The notes beneath the pieces were generated by a model. That model searched no databases. It was not told where the DNA came from and was given only the letters and a program-made list of their open reading frames with translations. Positions 22,710 through 36,118 of a DNA stretch of 64,000 nt are shown here, one piece after another. The stretch covers positions 9,607,334-9,671,333 of the forward strand of contig SSBO01000001.1 in assembly GCA_005281725.1 (NCBI GenBank), given 5' to 3'. The stretch comes from Wuchereria bancrofti. Lineage: Eukaryota; Nematoda; Chromadorea; Rhabditida; Onchocercidae. Position 1 is the stretch's first letter; each line of letters begins with the position of its first letter. A program made the position numbers and the translations under genes.

Positions 22710-24195
22710 TGGATTATGCATTTTATATGTGTGATAGTATTTATTCACATTTTTAATTATGTACACACAGCATTACCGCTTCTGCAGGCATCAATCAATG
22801 TCTTGGGCAAGGAGCTTGCTTACTTACCCTTATGAAGTTGTGAGCGATGCTAGGATAGTTGACTCATTTGCTTGCAATAGGGTTACCCAAATCGGTCAGG
22901 TTTTGACAGAAGGCTTCAGACAAGGTGTATCCATGGGTAAGATGTCCAGGAGGACGGGCTGTGATTTTCAAATTTGGGCAAATATGCCTCACTTAGGTCT
23001 TCCTAACGTAGGGATGAACTTTAGGTGTAAAGGATGAGAGCAATTGCGCACATTTTCACTAGACTTTGTGACGACATACGAGAAGGACACTGGACCCAAC
23101 CCTGCAGGTGGTTAATTCAAGAGTTTGATTGCTCGAGATTGACCCCAGAGATGATGGTAGTTATGCCCTTGTTGCTCACAGGGAAGCAAGTGTGTCCTTT
23201 CATTTCAATACATTATTTCCTGTTTTGCTACAGGAGGAGCTTTTTAAGATCAAAGATCAACTTAAAGAAAACAAAAATTCTACATCACCTGTCATCATTA
23301 CAGGTAGATGATTATCATCGTCCTCATATTATCATAGATGAATCAAGGCTAAAATTAATTTAGCTATCTAACAAGCATCATTTCCTGAAACTCTAACATT
23401 TAAATTAATGGTTAGCAATGACCAATGGTCATTCGAGAAACTTCAGGAATAAAAAAATACTTGGAGAAAAACATCAAAATCAATGTGTACACTCTTCAGA
23501 ATCACGGATCATCTGTCATTATCATCTGCTCAATGCTTGAAAAACAATGAAAGAGGTCAACAATAAGGTCACATCTTCAACATAGAAAATTATTTTGCTT
23601 CCTTTTAAAAATCTTAACTCTATAATGAACTCATCATTTCATTGACTACTAGCAACAAAATATGTCTCAAAAAAAGTAGTGCAAAAACTTTTTGAAGCAT
23701 TTCCTTCGCCTCGAACACATCAACTATAATCAATAATTCATTCTGATTTCAAATGAAGAGACATGGTGACATGTCATCCATTCATCTATAGCGGTGATCT
23801 TTGATCTGTGTCATAGAGAAAAGACAACGTAACATTGCGAACATTATCCAAATAATGTCTCTTTTACGATAAAAATTTTGCATATGTCGTCGCATTGATC
23901 ATTTCAGCTAACGATTTCGCTATATTAGCAGCAGACATTACTGGCAGACAGATTTTTTCATAAATTTTCATTCATTATGCTAAATCATAGTATAATATTT
24001 ATTCCGTTACTCTTTTATTTTAATATCTTTTGATGATTTATTTCTTTTTTGCTTGTAAAACAAAAATAATAAAATTTCGAATTGTGGAATATATCGGAAA
24101 TGATTTATTTCAATTTTAAAAAATGCTACTATTTAAATATAAATTTGAAAATGCTTCAACTCATCAAGTAAATTTGAGTCCAATAACTTGTTAGT
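22710..24195. other. GC-richer island and spacer, possible pseudogene fragments
   Basis: From about 22,780 to 23,200 composition changes sharply: one line (22,801-22,860) has 27 G or C of 60, far above its surroundings. Open frames of 92 and 109 codons (22,759-23,037 and 23,034-23,363) begin here, but reading has to change frame between them. In a third frame, around 23,131-23,195, LEIDPRDDGSYALVAHREA resembles the last strands of an I-set immunoglobulin domain, with a TGA just before it. This suggests a decayed gene fragment, perhaps of a titin/UNC-89-like muscle gene; that is weak inference. The rest (23,400-24,190) is AT-rich with no recognised feature. Confidence 0.4.
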
Positions 24196-24277
24196 GCAGT
24201 GGTGTCCGAGTGGTTAAGGAGTTTGACTCGAAATCAAATGGGCTCTGCCCGCGTAGGTTCGAATCCTGCCCGCTGCG
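24196..24277 (+). tRNA. tRNA-Ser (anticodon CGA)
   Basis: An 82-base serine tRNA. Acceptor GCAGTGG/CCGCTGC has one T-G pair and discriminator G. Anticodon stem TTTGA/TCAAA encloses CTCGAAA with CGA at 34-36, decoding TCG. The T loop GGTTCGAATCC is intact and a TTTTT terminator follows. It differs from the first copy at only three positions: one in the acceptor, position 32, and anticodon position 34. Confidence 0.95.
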
Positions 24278-27018
24278 TAGCGAGACTTTTTGTTCTCGAA
24301 ATGCGTGAATTTTTGGTAATAAAATCTCTTCATTCGATTTCTTTTGTATTAATTTGTTTTAAATGATAATAATAAAAATAAAATGCTATAGCTATTACTC
24401 GAATTATTTAATAAAAAAAGAAAATGATAGAAGTTTTTTTGCCAATTTAAAATTCAAATTAAAAAAAAAAATGAAATGTCAGTGAAATGTCATTGTCATC
24501 ATTATATGAAAATTCTAAAATGTTTTTCTTTTAAATTTACAAATAAATGTGATAGTTAAATTGAAATTCATTGATTTGTAGCAAATTTTTTCAAACTATT
24601 TTATAAATAATTATGTGCAATGATATCTTAATTTAACATTTTTAATATTTATCAAAATGTAATACTATTAGTAATTAGACGTTAACATTCATCAAAATTT
24701 ATTATTAAATCAATTTAAACAATAATATATGTTATAATAGCTTAATTCAACATTTCATTTCATTTCTGACATTTGTCAAAATGTGACGCTATTAGTTTAA
24801 GTCAAAATTTATCAAAATTTATTAAAATTTATTCAAACAATTATGATATAATGCTAATGATAGCTTAATTCAACATTTCATTCTTCACATTTATCATTTC
24901 TATCAAAAATGTGACATTATCAGTTAGTTAAAAGTTCTTAAAACTCATCAAATTGATTCATTCATTTCGCTACGAAAAGCAAATATTTGAATTTTTTGAG
25001 GGAAACGAAAAAAAAAATCATAATTAATCATAAATAACAGAAATATTCATTTCAAATTGAAAAATTTCATACATTCTATTTGCTATTTTTTCTCTTCAAA
25101 TTAATAGTAAATTAGCAAAAAAAAAGGAAAGAAAAAAAATGCAATGAATGAAATAAATTTTCTTCCCAAAAAAGTAAGAAAAAAGATAAACAAACAATAA
25201 ACAAATAAATAAATAAACAATGATTATTTAGTAATTATTGAATGATATCAAAGAGTAAGTACTGAGATCAATTTTTCCCTTTTTTTTTGCAATTATAACT
25301 TTTAAAAATAATTTTTTAATAATAGAAGATGCAAATGAATCATTTCTTATCAGAAAAATATTTAAAATTATTCAAAATGATAATACATTTTCTTTTTTCT
25401 TCGTACATCACTCTTCGTTTATTAAGAAATTTGTAAATATTAAACAAAAAAGCAAAAACAAAAACAAAAAAAAAAAAAAAATAAAAAACGAAACGATTAA
25501 GTTTATTTTTGTAAATGTTTATCAAACTCATTATTAAAAAATTTGCATTATTTATTGAATTTTTGTCAAATTCATTATTATCTATTACTAATATACTTTT
25601 TAATGATATTAATTTATTGAATAAAATTTTGAAACTAATTGAAATTTACTTTAGTAAATTTCGAAATATATATGATCAACATCTACAACTTGATAACTCT
25701 AATTGCGAATTAATTAGTAATTATTAACAGAAAAAATAAATAATCATTATTTCTTGAAATAATTAAGTGTCGAAATTAAAATTATTAGGGAAACGATTTG
25801 ATCACTTCAATATTTCGATTAAAATGATTTTTTTGATAACATAAAAAATGAAAAATAAATAAATTTGAAACGACAAAAATTGGCAAAAAAAAAAACTAAT
25901 TTGATTTTATTCCCAATAAATTAAAAATTTTTGAAATTTAAAATTGTATTTTGGATGGAATTAATTTTGACACAATTAAATGAATATGCAATAAATAATA
26001 ATTAACAATAAAATAACACAAAAATTTTGATTTATCGTAAATAATAATAAGTAAAAAAATGCCTTATTATACAATCATTGCAAAAATTAAAATAAAAAAC
26101 TTATTTCAACCATAATTAACAAAAATATTTGAATTAACCGGTGATTCAAAAAAGAAATAATTATGCAACAGTACAAAAAAAAAAAGAAACAAAATGAAAA
26201 ATAAAAAAAAAAAAACTTTAAACATTTGGCAATAAGATTTTTTATTATTAATTTAGTTTAGTAACAAACAATTTTTATTAAAAAAATTAAAAATTTTTGA
26301 AGTTTTATTAAAAACAAAATAAATTTCTTAATGTAAACTTTTATGGTTTTAGAAGAAAATGCGTTCAATTTTTTTTGATAACAATATTTACAATTCCTTT
26401 TGTATGGCAACCTGTTATTACATTTTAACAAAAATATAAAAATTAAAACATTGATGAATAATTTGTACGAAAAAAATGAAAAAAAAAAATTGCTGAATTG
26501 TTAATTAACACAAAATTACAAATTTTAATTGTTTAAAATTTCATCGAACTTTAATGACATATTTTATGCTTGAAAAAATAATGACAAAAACAGACTAACT
26601 ATTATATTTTTTCTAGGAATTTATTATAATTCCTGACAAAATCTCAAATTAATTTTGTAACAAAATAACAAGAAATTTCATTTTTATCTTAAAAATTTCA
26701 CTCCTTTCAATTTTATTTTTTTAATTTCATATCAACTCTTGCTTATTTTACAAATAAAATTTAATACAATTTAATTTCAACTTGTTTTGTCTCATTTATT
26801 TTCTTGCATTTCATCTATTTTTATTTTTAATTTAATAATCTCAAAAAAAAATAATTAAGTTTATTATTTGCTAAAATTTAAAATTCATTAATTGAAATTG
26901 TTTTTTTTTATCGAATTTACTCATTGCGTTCATTTCTTTTTTTATCTTTTTCTTTTTGAAGAAGATTAGATAATTCATTTTTTTCGGTGTAAAATTCACC
27001 ATTTGTGACAAATTATTG
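24278..27018. other. AT-rich intergenic spacer
   Basis: No supported gene. Contains the 24,610-24,935 tandem repeat and many A or T homopolymers. A 70-codon ATG frame (25,515-25,727, plus) is within chance expectation at this base composition. Confidence 0.5.
24610..24935. repeat. degenerate tandem repeat, about 3 copies of a 100-130 bp unit
   Basis: Recurring blocks such as TAGCTTAATTCAACATTTCATT and TATCAAAATGTGAC in the same order in successive copies. Copies have diverged by small indels. Confidence 0.6.
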
Positions 27019-30002
27019 TCACCTTAATAAAATTATCACAATGAAAATGTAAAAGAATACTGATTGCAGCAAGTGATTAGTGATAATAGTTGCACCATTA
27101 GTGATAACACGTCGTCGTTTACTTATCATCCAACCATCATCCATAGAATCTGATTCTGTCATTGTTTCACGACTATCAAAATTATCATCTTCATTTGTCC
27201 ATGGCTCTAATACATTCTCATCAATCTTCATTCCCTTATCTTTATTCAAACGTGTTATCATTTGATCAGTTTTTTTCTTGTTTAAATAAATTCGTTGTGG
27301 ATTTCCTTGTTCTGTTATCATATGATAATCATCTGATCCTTGCAACCATACTGGCATTGATGATTCAGTTCTTGTCGAATCTTAAAAATTAAATAAATAA
27401 ATAAACAAATAAATAAATACGGTAAATCAAACATTTTAAAAATTAATTAATACCATTTAACTATTTAAATTATTATTCTAAAAAGTTTAACTTTAGAGAA
27501 AAAATGGTAAAAGCGGAATAAGTAAATAAATAAATACAATAAATCATAGTCTTTTTTGTCCAAAATTTTCCTTTTTTCTTTTGATTCTTATATTTCTCTT
27601 TTTTAAACATTTTAAAAATTAATATTTTTTAATTATTTAAATTATTATTTTAAAAAGTTTAACTTTAGAGAAAAAAGGAAAAACGGAATAAATAAATAAA
27701 TACAATAAATCATAGTCTATCTTGTTCAAATTGTTTCTTTTTTCTTTTGATTCTTGTATTTCTCTTTTTTAAACATTTTAAAAATTAATTAATATCTTTT
27801 AATTATTTAAATTTTTATTCCAAAAAGAAACCTGAAATATCGGTAGCATGATCTTCATATAAATATTCATCATCTTCACCAGTTCTTGTATCCCAACCTT
27901 CCGTATAATCATTCTCTTCCAATTTTGTTTCTTCAGTTGATTCTATACATCAACAATTTTAATAATTTATTACATTTCTTTAAAATCTTAAAAAAAAAAT
28001 TGCCCGTAGAGAAAAGGAAAGAAAGAGAAAAAAAGAAGAGAGAAGAAAATTTTTTTTTCTATTTTCAATTAAAATATAACTGTTATTGGTTAGAATCCTT
28101 TTTTGTAAACAAAACAAAAAAAATTTTTTGATTAATTTTTAAAAATTTTTAAAATTAAAAATTTTCATTCAACTTTATAAATTATCGCATTGATAATTGC
28201 AATTATTGTATGATTTGATAATTTAAATATTGTGGTGATAATGATAATGATAACAGTATTGTGAAATTTATTTTGTTTGTGCTAATTATTAAATGAAAAA
28301 TATCAAAATTCTGATTTGCATTAGTTAAGTGTAAGTTATGCAAGTGATAATGATAACATCTTATCACATTTTTTAAATGATAATTTCGTTTAATTGTATA
28401 ATTAAAAAAGAAAGAATATTTAATTCAATTGCTTACAATTTAAAAAAAAAGACAGAGAGAGAGAGTGTGTGTGAGAAAAAAATATTTAAATGGAAATGCA
28501 ACAAATATTCTCTGTACTCTTTCTTTTTCATCTAAATTTATTTTTTTTACATTTCCGTTTCTTACTGTTCTTATTCTCTTTCTATTTCATACCTTTTATC
28601 TATAGATTTTAATAGGTCAAAGGTTAATATTGATCAATTTTGAAGCTGTTAAAGTGATAGCGGAAGTAATTACTTCAAAAATTCACGCTAATACTTCTTT
28701 AAATAAGATTTATACAGCTATGAAATCATTTAATTCATTGAAGAAGCAACTCGTTGGATTAATTTATAAATTTTATAAATTGAAATTTTGGTAAGATCAA
28801 AGACTTTATAGATCATTAATTGTTATTAGTGAGAATGATTGATACATAGAAGCAAAGAGGAAATTTTTAAAAATTTAAAAATATCTAAAATTTAAAAATT
28901 TAAAAATCATTTGGCATCATCTAATTTTCTTTTTTTTAATAACTTAAAAGTAATTCATGAACAAATTTACTAGTAAAATTATAAATAAATATTTTTAAAT
29001 AAAAATGATAAATTTTGGAGTAAATAGAAAAGTTAAATAAATGAAATTTATTAAACAATGTAAAATTAAAATTTACTTGATTCTTTAATTTGATACACTT
29101 TAGTATAATCGAATTGTGACATTTCATTATATCTGGTTGTTTTATCATCAAAAATTTTTTCTGTTTTAATCGGTGATGATAATTCATATCGTTGTTGTTC
29201 AGTTTTTGATCGTTCACGTTCGGAATGATGTAAAAGCGGACGTTGCGTGATATCAGACGTTGCTAACGTTGTCGTTTCAACAACTACAAAAAATTTATTG
29301 AATTAATGAAAATGGAATTATACATGAAAAAGCCAAAAAAAAAAAAATAAATAAATAAATAAATTTACAAAATTTTTCAAATCAAAATGCAATATTCTGT
29401 TCCATGAATTAATTATTTGTTTATTAAATGTTAAAATTTAAAAGTATAAATTTCCTGAAATATAAAAGAATGTATAAATTGAAATTAATATATAAATAAA
29501 ATTATATATAATTATAAATTATTATATGCATAAATAAATATATAAGTATATAATGAATTGTAGAAATATGAATGAATAAAATATTTGTTTATTTGGAATT
29601 TTGTAACAATTATTTATTAAATAAATTAATTTAAAATCAAATTTTATCAATTCAAATACATATTTGAAAAATTATTTAATATGTTTTCTTTTTCTTTTTG
29701 CTGGTTTATTTTAATATCACTGATATTAATGAAATTTAATATATTTGAAAAATAAAAAATTTTTCAATAATTTTCCCTTTCGAAGAAATTGTACTTTTTT
29801 TTATTTATTTCATTTTTGCAAAAATTTTTAGTAAAAGACAAAATATTCAATTCTTTTTCTTTTTTTTTACTCTTTTTGAATAAATTTTATTATTTGTGCT
29901 AAGCAACAACTGCTCAAATAATCAATTTATTTCATTTTTATTTCCATCGCAACCAACCAATCATTTCCATTTCAATTCTTTTTTTTTTCTCCTCTTTCTC
30001 CC

Positions 30003-30045
<43 letters not shown>

Positions 30046-31107
30046 GATGAAAGAAATACTGAAAAATGATTCATATCAAAAAATTTTTTTAAACAATTTT
30101 TTTTTTCTCTTAAAAATTTTTCATTTTAATATTTTATCATTTATGAAAGAATTGAAAAATAAATAATAAAATAAGTAAATATTTAAAAAAAAAAAAATTA
30201 TCATAACTTTCTTTTTTCTTTTTTGTCTTACACTTACTGAATTTCTAGAGAATTTTGCTGATTTAAAAAATTTTAAACTAAAACAAAAATTTTGACATTT
30301 TTTCTTTCTTTTCTTTTTTGATGATAATGAATAGCACTGTTAGACTAAATAAATGAAATCGTCTGAAAAGTTTATTTAATCATTAATCTTTCTCGAAGAA
30401 AAAAAAAAAAAACTTACAACTTATATTTGCACTTAACAGTTAAATTTGTTATTTGATGATAAAAAATTATTCAGTTAAAAAAGACAAAAGACATAGAAGC
30501 AATAAAAATTAATTATCATTCATAGTAATTAGCTTAATGATTTATTTTTTTTTTTTTTTTGTACTTTACTAACTTATAGTTTTAATCATGTAAAATTGAT
30601 AGTAAAATTTAAACATTTTATTCAATCTTACTTTTTGAACTTTACTAACTTACAGTTTTAATCATGTAAAATTGATAGTAAAATTTAAAAATTTTATTCA
30701 ATCTTACTTTTTGAACTTTGCTAACTTACAGCTTTAATCATATAAAATTGACAATAATCATATTTAAACATTTTATTAAATGATTTAATTTTTTTTTTTG
30801 AACTTTACTAACTTGTAAGTTTTTGATCATATAAAGTTGTTAAATAAATACAATTATTACATTAATGATAAATTAATTAAAGCTTACCAGCATATTGGCA
30901 TCGATCACCATAATACACGTTAAGTAAGCAAAGACACGTATGTATCGATGGATCATCAACTAAATATGCGCAAAAGCCACCGTTGAGACATTTAATGCGA
31001 CACTCACTTTGCGGATTAACGAATGCTTTACGTTGCTGTGCTAATATATTCCAACGTGTACTGCTATTGTACATTAAAATATATAGTAAAATGGATAATA
31101 TTTTCAT
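27019..31107 (-). CDS. secreted/surface protein with one EGF-like domain (299 aa)
   Basis: Exons 31107-30888, 29283-29077, 27942-27832 and 27380-27019 join in phase to 900 bases (299 residues plus TGA); all three introns are phase 1. ATG directly follows TTTTTCAG. Residues 1-17 are a hydrophobic signal peptide (MKILSILLYILM…). Residues 36-70 form an EGF-like domain with cysteines at 36, 40, 46, 58, 60 and 70 (CRIKCLNGGFC … CLC … YYGDRC). Residues ~75-270 are a polar, acidic, Thr/Ser/Glu/Asp-rich stalk without cysteines. A KRRR stretch is followed by a short polar linker and a C-terminal hydrophobic segment SVFFYIFIVIILLR that ends the protein. The tail has no cytoplasmic part, so it could be a membrane anchor or a GPI-attachment signal. 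A ligand or adhesion role is possible but unproven. It does not look like LIN-3, where the membrane segment follows the EGF domain closely. Confidence 0.82.
27431..27826. repeat. intronic tandem repeat, ~2.3 copies of about 175 bp
   Basis: Lies in the last intron of the EGF-domain gene. Copies share AAAAGTTTAACTTTAGAGAA, the AATAAATACAATAAATCATAG block and TTCTTTTGATTCTT in order, with few differences. Confidence 0.75.
29990..30042. repeat. CT microsatellite
   Basis: Near-pure (CT)n tract in the first intron of the EGF-domain gene, preceded by T runs. Confidence 0.9.
30560..30845. repeat. intronic tandem repeat, about 4 copies of 74-80 bp
   Basis: Copies begin with CTTTACTAACTTACAGTTTT and continue with TCATGTAAAATTGATAGTAAA. 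The first two full copies are nearly identical; the last is degenerate. Sits just inside the first intron of the EGF-domain gene. Confidence 0.8.
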
Positions 31108-31116
31108 CTGAAAAAT
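31108..31116 (-). other. splice acceptor abutting the EGF-gene ATG
   Basis: TTTTTCAG immediately precedes ATG with no leader base between, as expected for spliced-leader addition. This favours the methionine at 31,107 over an in-frame upstream methionine in a T-rich run. Confidence 0.6.
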
Positions 31117-31288
31117 TAAAAGTAAAATGAAAAAAAAAAAAAAATGCAATTTAATTTAAGTTTTTTTAAAAATTAATCAAATAATTTGTAATTATTTAAA
31201 TTTTAAATATAAATAATTAATAGTACATGCAAAGTTGAGTAATGCAAACTTGTATTCGAACTGTAAAACATAAACACAACATACTTAC

Positions 31289-31325
31289 CCACACATACAC
31301 GCACACACACGCACACATACACGTG
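31289..31325. repeat. CA-rich microsatellite
   Basis: Imperfect (CA)n with CATACACG interruptions upstream of the EGF-domain gene. Confidence 0.75.
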
Positions 31326-34098
31326 TACATACGTTTTACATTTTGTATAAAAATTTAATATTTATTAAAATCGTATACGTGAAATTCTCTTTTATTATTT
31401 TTATGTATTGCAAAAAAAAAAAAAAAAACAAAATACAAATTAATTAATTACAATTAGTATTTTAACTAATAAAATAAAATGTGAATTCTAAAATAATGTT
31501 AATAAATAAATGCTAATGTTTTAAATTATAATATCTTATTTGTTTTTAAAAATTATAGTTAAAATTAAATTATAAATGTTTTAGTATATGTATAAAAATT
31601 TCATAAATTCAAAAAAAGAAAATTATTAAAGAAAAAATTTTTAACGGAGCAAATTTTAATTAATTGAAATGACACAGATTAGCATATATTTTAAAAGAAT
31701 TGAATGAAACTATAAACTATCAATTTTTGATAAAAGAATTTTACTATAAGAAAAATGGTTCTATTAATATTTTATTGATAGCAAAATATTTATGGTACCA
31801 TAATTATTGCATTTTAAAAATTTCATAAATTCAAAAAAAAGAAGAAAAATTTTTAGAGAAAAAATTTCTTAAAAAATTGTGTAAAATTGTCTAATGTTTA
31901 ATTTAAAATAAATATGAAATAAAAATTGAAACTGAAAAAAAAAATAATTCAGCCATTATTCAAAAAAAAAGAAAACAAAACAAAACAAAAAGGATATTAA
32001 TAATTTAAATTATATTTACAAAATATTTTTGTCTGAAAAAAAGAAAGAAAATAAAAAAAAATTAGCAGATAAAATTTGAATTTTAACATTCAAAAAAATT
32101 ATATTCCAAAATAAATTGTTACAAAATAGTTCAAAGAATTTTGACTTTAATTTGAAAAAAATTTTTTTTAAATGAAAAAATGAGAATCTTGCAATAATTA
32201 ATTTATGCTTAATTAATATAAATGTATAAAATTAAAGAAAATCGAAAATGTTATTAATATCTAACAAAACGTACAAAATTGATAAATTCAATAATAAATC
32301 AATTTTTTAATTCTTTAAATTGAATTTTTTCTTTTGTTTTGCAATAGCTATTGCTACTACCACAATTAATTTAATTATTCGTTTGTTTGTTTACACATAA
32401 ATTTTTTATTATTTATTAGAAAAAAAAAATTATTGAAAAAATTAATTTATTAAAAAAAATTTTAAAGAATTTGATAAATGATAATTAGTTAAACTTTTGA
32501 AAAGATGACAATATTAATTGACTAATTATTAATCCATAGCTTGGATCAATGACTAATGATGATCAAATAAAAGTTTTTAATTAAATATCATAATATTTGT
32601 TTAATTGTTTCAAAAAAAAAAATTTTGACAACAATTAAACAAAATTCAATTTAATCATTTTATCATTTATCAATATTTATTTTTATCAAAATTTTGTATA
32701 CTTAAAAAATTACTAATTAAGTGTATTCTTATAACATAAAAATTGATGAAATTAAATTTTTACAAAGTGAATTCTTTTTTCATTTTTTACATAAATTCAA
32801 TTTAAAAAAAAAGAATTTAATGAAAGAGAAAAAAAAAAGAAACAAAAAAGTTTTTTTATTTTTTAACAAACAACTTGCTAGTTAGTTTTCATTTTCATTT
32901 TACAACAAGAAATGAGATATTAAATTACAACAAAATGTTTTAGCTCATTATCAATTGGCCTTTGGACAAGAAAATCGCATGTATAATTTGAAATTTAAAA
33001 AAAAAAAACTTTTTTTTTCTAATTACTTAAATCAACTCAGTGATTAATTAATTTATACGTTAATACTTTTAAACATTGTACAATCCATTAAACATATCTG
33101 AAAAGAAAAATCGAATTAATTATGCTAAAATTTAATTTTTCCGTAAATTTGCATTATTAATAAACTTTAAAAAAAAAATTTTTAATTTGTTTAAACAAGA
33201 ACAAATCATTCTATTACATTTTGCTTTGGTAAATTTTGCTTTGGTAAAAAATATTCATTCAAGAATAATTGAAAAAAAAATTTTATTTCTTTTTTTTCAA
33301 AAAAAAAAGGGGGAAAGTACTAAAAATATTTTAAATTTTGAAAATAATAATGCAAAAAAAAAACTTTGTTGATCTTTTTTTATTAATTAATTTTTTCCAT
33401 TAATTAATTATTTCTGATTGCATAAATTCACTTACTAATCAATTAAACATTCTATCACCAATATAAAATTAAATTTTTAAAGCTTGAAATTACTAAAGAA
33501 TTACAAAAAAGGAAAAAATAATTCTTCAATATTTCTTTTGATGTTTATTTAAAACAAATTATAATTATTAATTAAAATAAAAATTAGGAAGAAAAAAAAG
33601 TTTCATTTTGGCATTGAATATTATTTGTTAAAATTGTAAGTGCAATTTCTTTTTTTTTTAATGAAAAATTTGAAAAGGAATGAAAAGTAATGGTGTTGAA
33701 AGTTTGAAAAGTTTTGCTTACAAAACTTTTCTCATTTATATTATTCAAAATTTTTTTCTTTTTAACTAAAAAACAAAAATTGAAATTTTTCTTCGAACTG
33801 ATATTCGATGATTATGCAAAAAAAAAAAAAAGTATATTCTACTGAATTCTTTTAGGTTTATTTTAATACTTTTCATATTATGTTAATAATAATAATAATA
33901 AAAATAAGTTAACTTAAGAAAAGAGTAATATAAATTTTTTTAAAAAAAAAAAACAAAATAATTTTAAAATACTTTTTGAATATTTCAATTTTAAAACTTT
34001 CGATTGCATTTTAATAATGTTAAATTATATGTAATAAATTGTTTCGCCAAAGTTTAATTAATTGTTTTTTCTATTTTAATACTTATTTTTGTCATTTG

Positions 34099-34156
34099 GA
34101 GAGAAAGAGGGAGAGAGAGGGAGAGAGGGCGAGAGAGAGGGAGGGAGAAAGTGAGG
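34099..34156. repeat. GA microsatellite
   Basis: Imperfect GAGAGG/GAGA tract in the gene desert. Confidence 0.85.
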
Positions 34157-35079
34157 TAAAGAGATATAAAGAAGTAACAAAATAAGTGCATATGTTTAAT
34201 TTTGAATTAATATTTTTAAATTACTGCAATTTCTTTTTAAAATTGTGAATTACATCTGCTGCGGATCAGAAAAAATGAAAAGGAATAAATTTTTTTATGA
34301 ACAAAATAAATAGGAATGGAATTAAGTATCAAATATGAAATTAATATGAAATTAAATCAGAAAGAATATCGTGAGAAAATAATACATGGATAAAATTATT
34401 TTTTAATAATATTTGTCTTTCAAAATAAAATTTATTTATTTTTTTTTATGGAAAAATATCCAATTTTAATTTCAAGAAGAAACAAAGCTGACAAATATTA
34501 ATTTAACATTTTCTTTTCTTTTTTTGTTAATTAAATCATAAAATATTTGAAAAACAAAAAAATTTCATTGAAAAAAAAACGAGAAAAAGAAGAAAGAAAA
34601 AAAAATAAAATATTGATAATAATGAATTTATGATAAATGATAACGATTAACAAATATTTCATTTAATTTCATAAATTTAAGCATTTAAAAATATGACTAC
34701 CATAGCAACAATCCTTAATAGATGGCATTAATTTCAGCTAAACAACTTTTCGCTTCTTCAAGTGGTCACTTCAATTTATGGAAATGGTCAAATTGACCAA
34801 TTAAAAAATTTTAATCAAATATTTTCATCGATTCATTTGTTTACTATGTAAATTTGGCTGATATTATACTATCTTAGATAAATTTTGTAATATTATTATG
34901 TTTAAAATTTTTAAAAATTATTTCAAATAAATTTTCTAATTTTTTAAAAATTAGAAAAGTTGAAAGAATCATTTGAGTATGTTGTGAAAATAAAAATTTT
35001 AAATGAGGAAAGCAATTTATTACATGCAATTTTTATCATTAACCAAATGACTTGTTTAATGAATTCATCATTGTCATTC

Positions 35080-35205
35080 GATTATCATTTATTATTATTA
35101 TGATTATGATTATTATCATGATTATTGGTACTGTTATTATTGCTATTATTATTTTATATTATTATTATGATTATTGGTAACATTATTATTGTTATTATTG
35201 CGGTT
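35080..35205. repeat. ATT/ATG trinucleotide-like repeat
   Basis: Imperfect TTATTATTATGATTATTGG array with two similar halves in the gene desert. Confidence 0.65.
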
Positions 35206-36080
35206 GAATTTATCTGTGCGTCACAATTATTATGAAAAAGAGAAAAAATACAGATGGAAAAGAGAATTAAACTTTCAATTATATCAAAAAATGATAATTA
35301 ACCTTTACAATAATGACAAATAATTAATAACGGTAACAATAATAATAATAAATAAACAAATAATGAAAGGACAAAAGCAACACAATTGACAATGATGACA
35401 ATGACTAGTATTGGTGACAACGATATCAAAATTAACTTTAGAATGACATTTACTTAACAAATAAAACAATAACATTACTAGAATATAAAGGAAACAATAA
35501 TAATGATAATAATAATAATAGTAATTAAAATTGATAAAAATAATCGAAATTGCAATTTAAATTAAAATAACACAGGTAATTATTGCTTAGAATATTTGAA
35601 TAAATTCAACAAATAGTACTAATAAATTAATAATCATTTTGCTCTTTGTTTCAATACTTTTTGTCTTCTTTCTTCTATTCTTATCACAAATGAAATTTTG
35701 TAAACATTTCATTTTGATTCTTTTCAAATTAAAATCATTTTTCTTTAAAAAAAAAAAAAAAATTGTTGTCGAAGGAAAAGTTTTGACTAATTAATTTATG
35801 TAATTGATCTATTGCAATTGTTGATTTGAAGAAATTACTTTTTGCAAAAACAAATTAATAGCTATAAGAATATGTGTGAGAAAATTTTGAAATAAATTTT
35901 AAAATCAATAAAATAGTTAAAGTAAAGAAAATTGTAATGTTAAATAGAAGAGTGAACGATAAATGGCGAAGAATAAAGTTAGCAAAATGGATGATAATAT
36001 TATTGTCGTTGTTGTCGTTGTTGTTGTTGTTGTTGTTAACCATTTGCTTGGACAGCTGTTTAGAAGATGATAAGATGTTA

Positions 36081-36118
36081 AGAGAGAGAGAGAGAGAGGG
36101 AGAGGGAGAGAGAGAAAG
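36081..36118. repeat. GA microsatellite
   Basis: (GA)n with GGG interruptions; it gives chance open frames rich in Arg-Glu or Ser-Leu on the two strands. Confidence 0.85.

Noticed and set aside
22759..23363. Two overlapping plus-strand frames read as one gene
   Set aside because: They are in different frames with a stop at the junction and no clear splice pair; kept only as a possible pseudogene island.
25515..25727. 70-codon ATG frame in AT-rich spacer
   Set aside because: Chance frames of this length are expected at this composition over 64 kb, and no splice context or similarity is visible.
27080..27392. Plus-strand frames opposite the last EGF-gene exon
   Set aside because: They are shadows of the real minus-strand exon.
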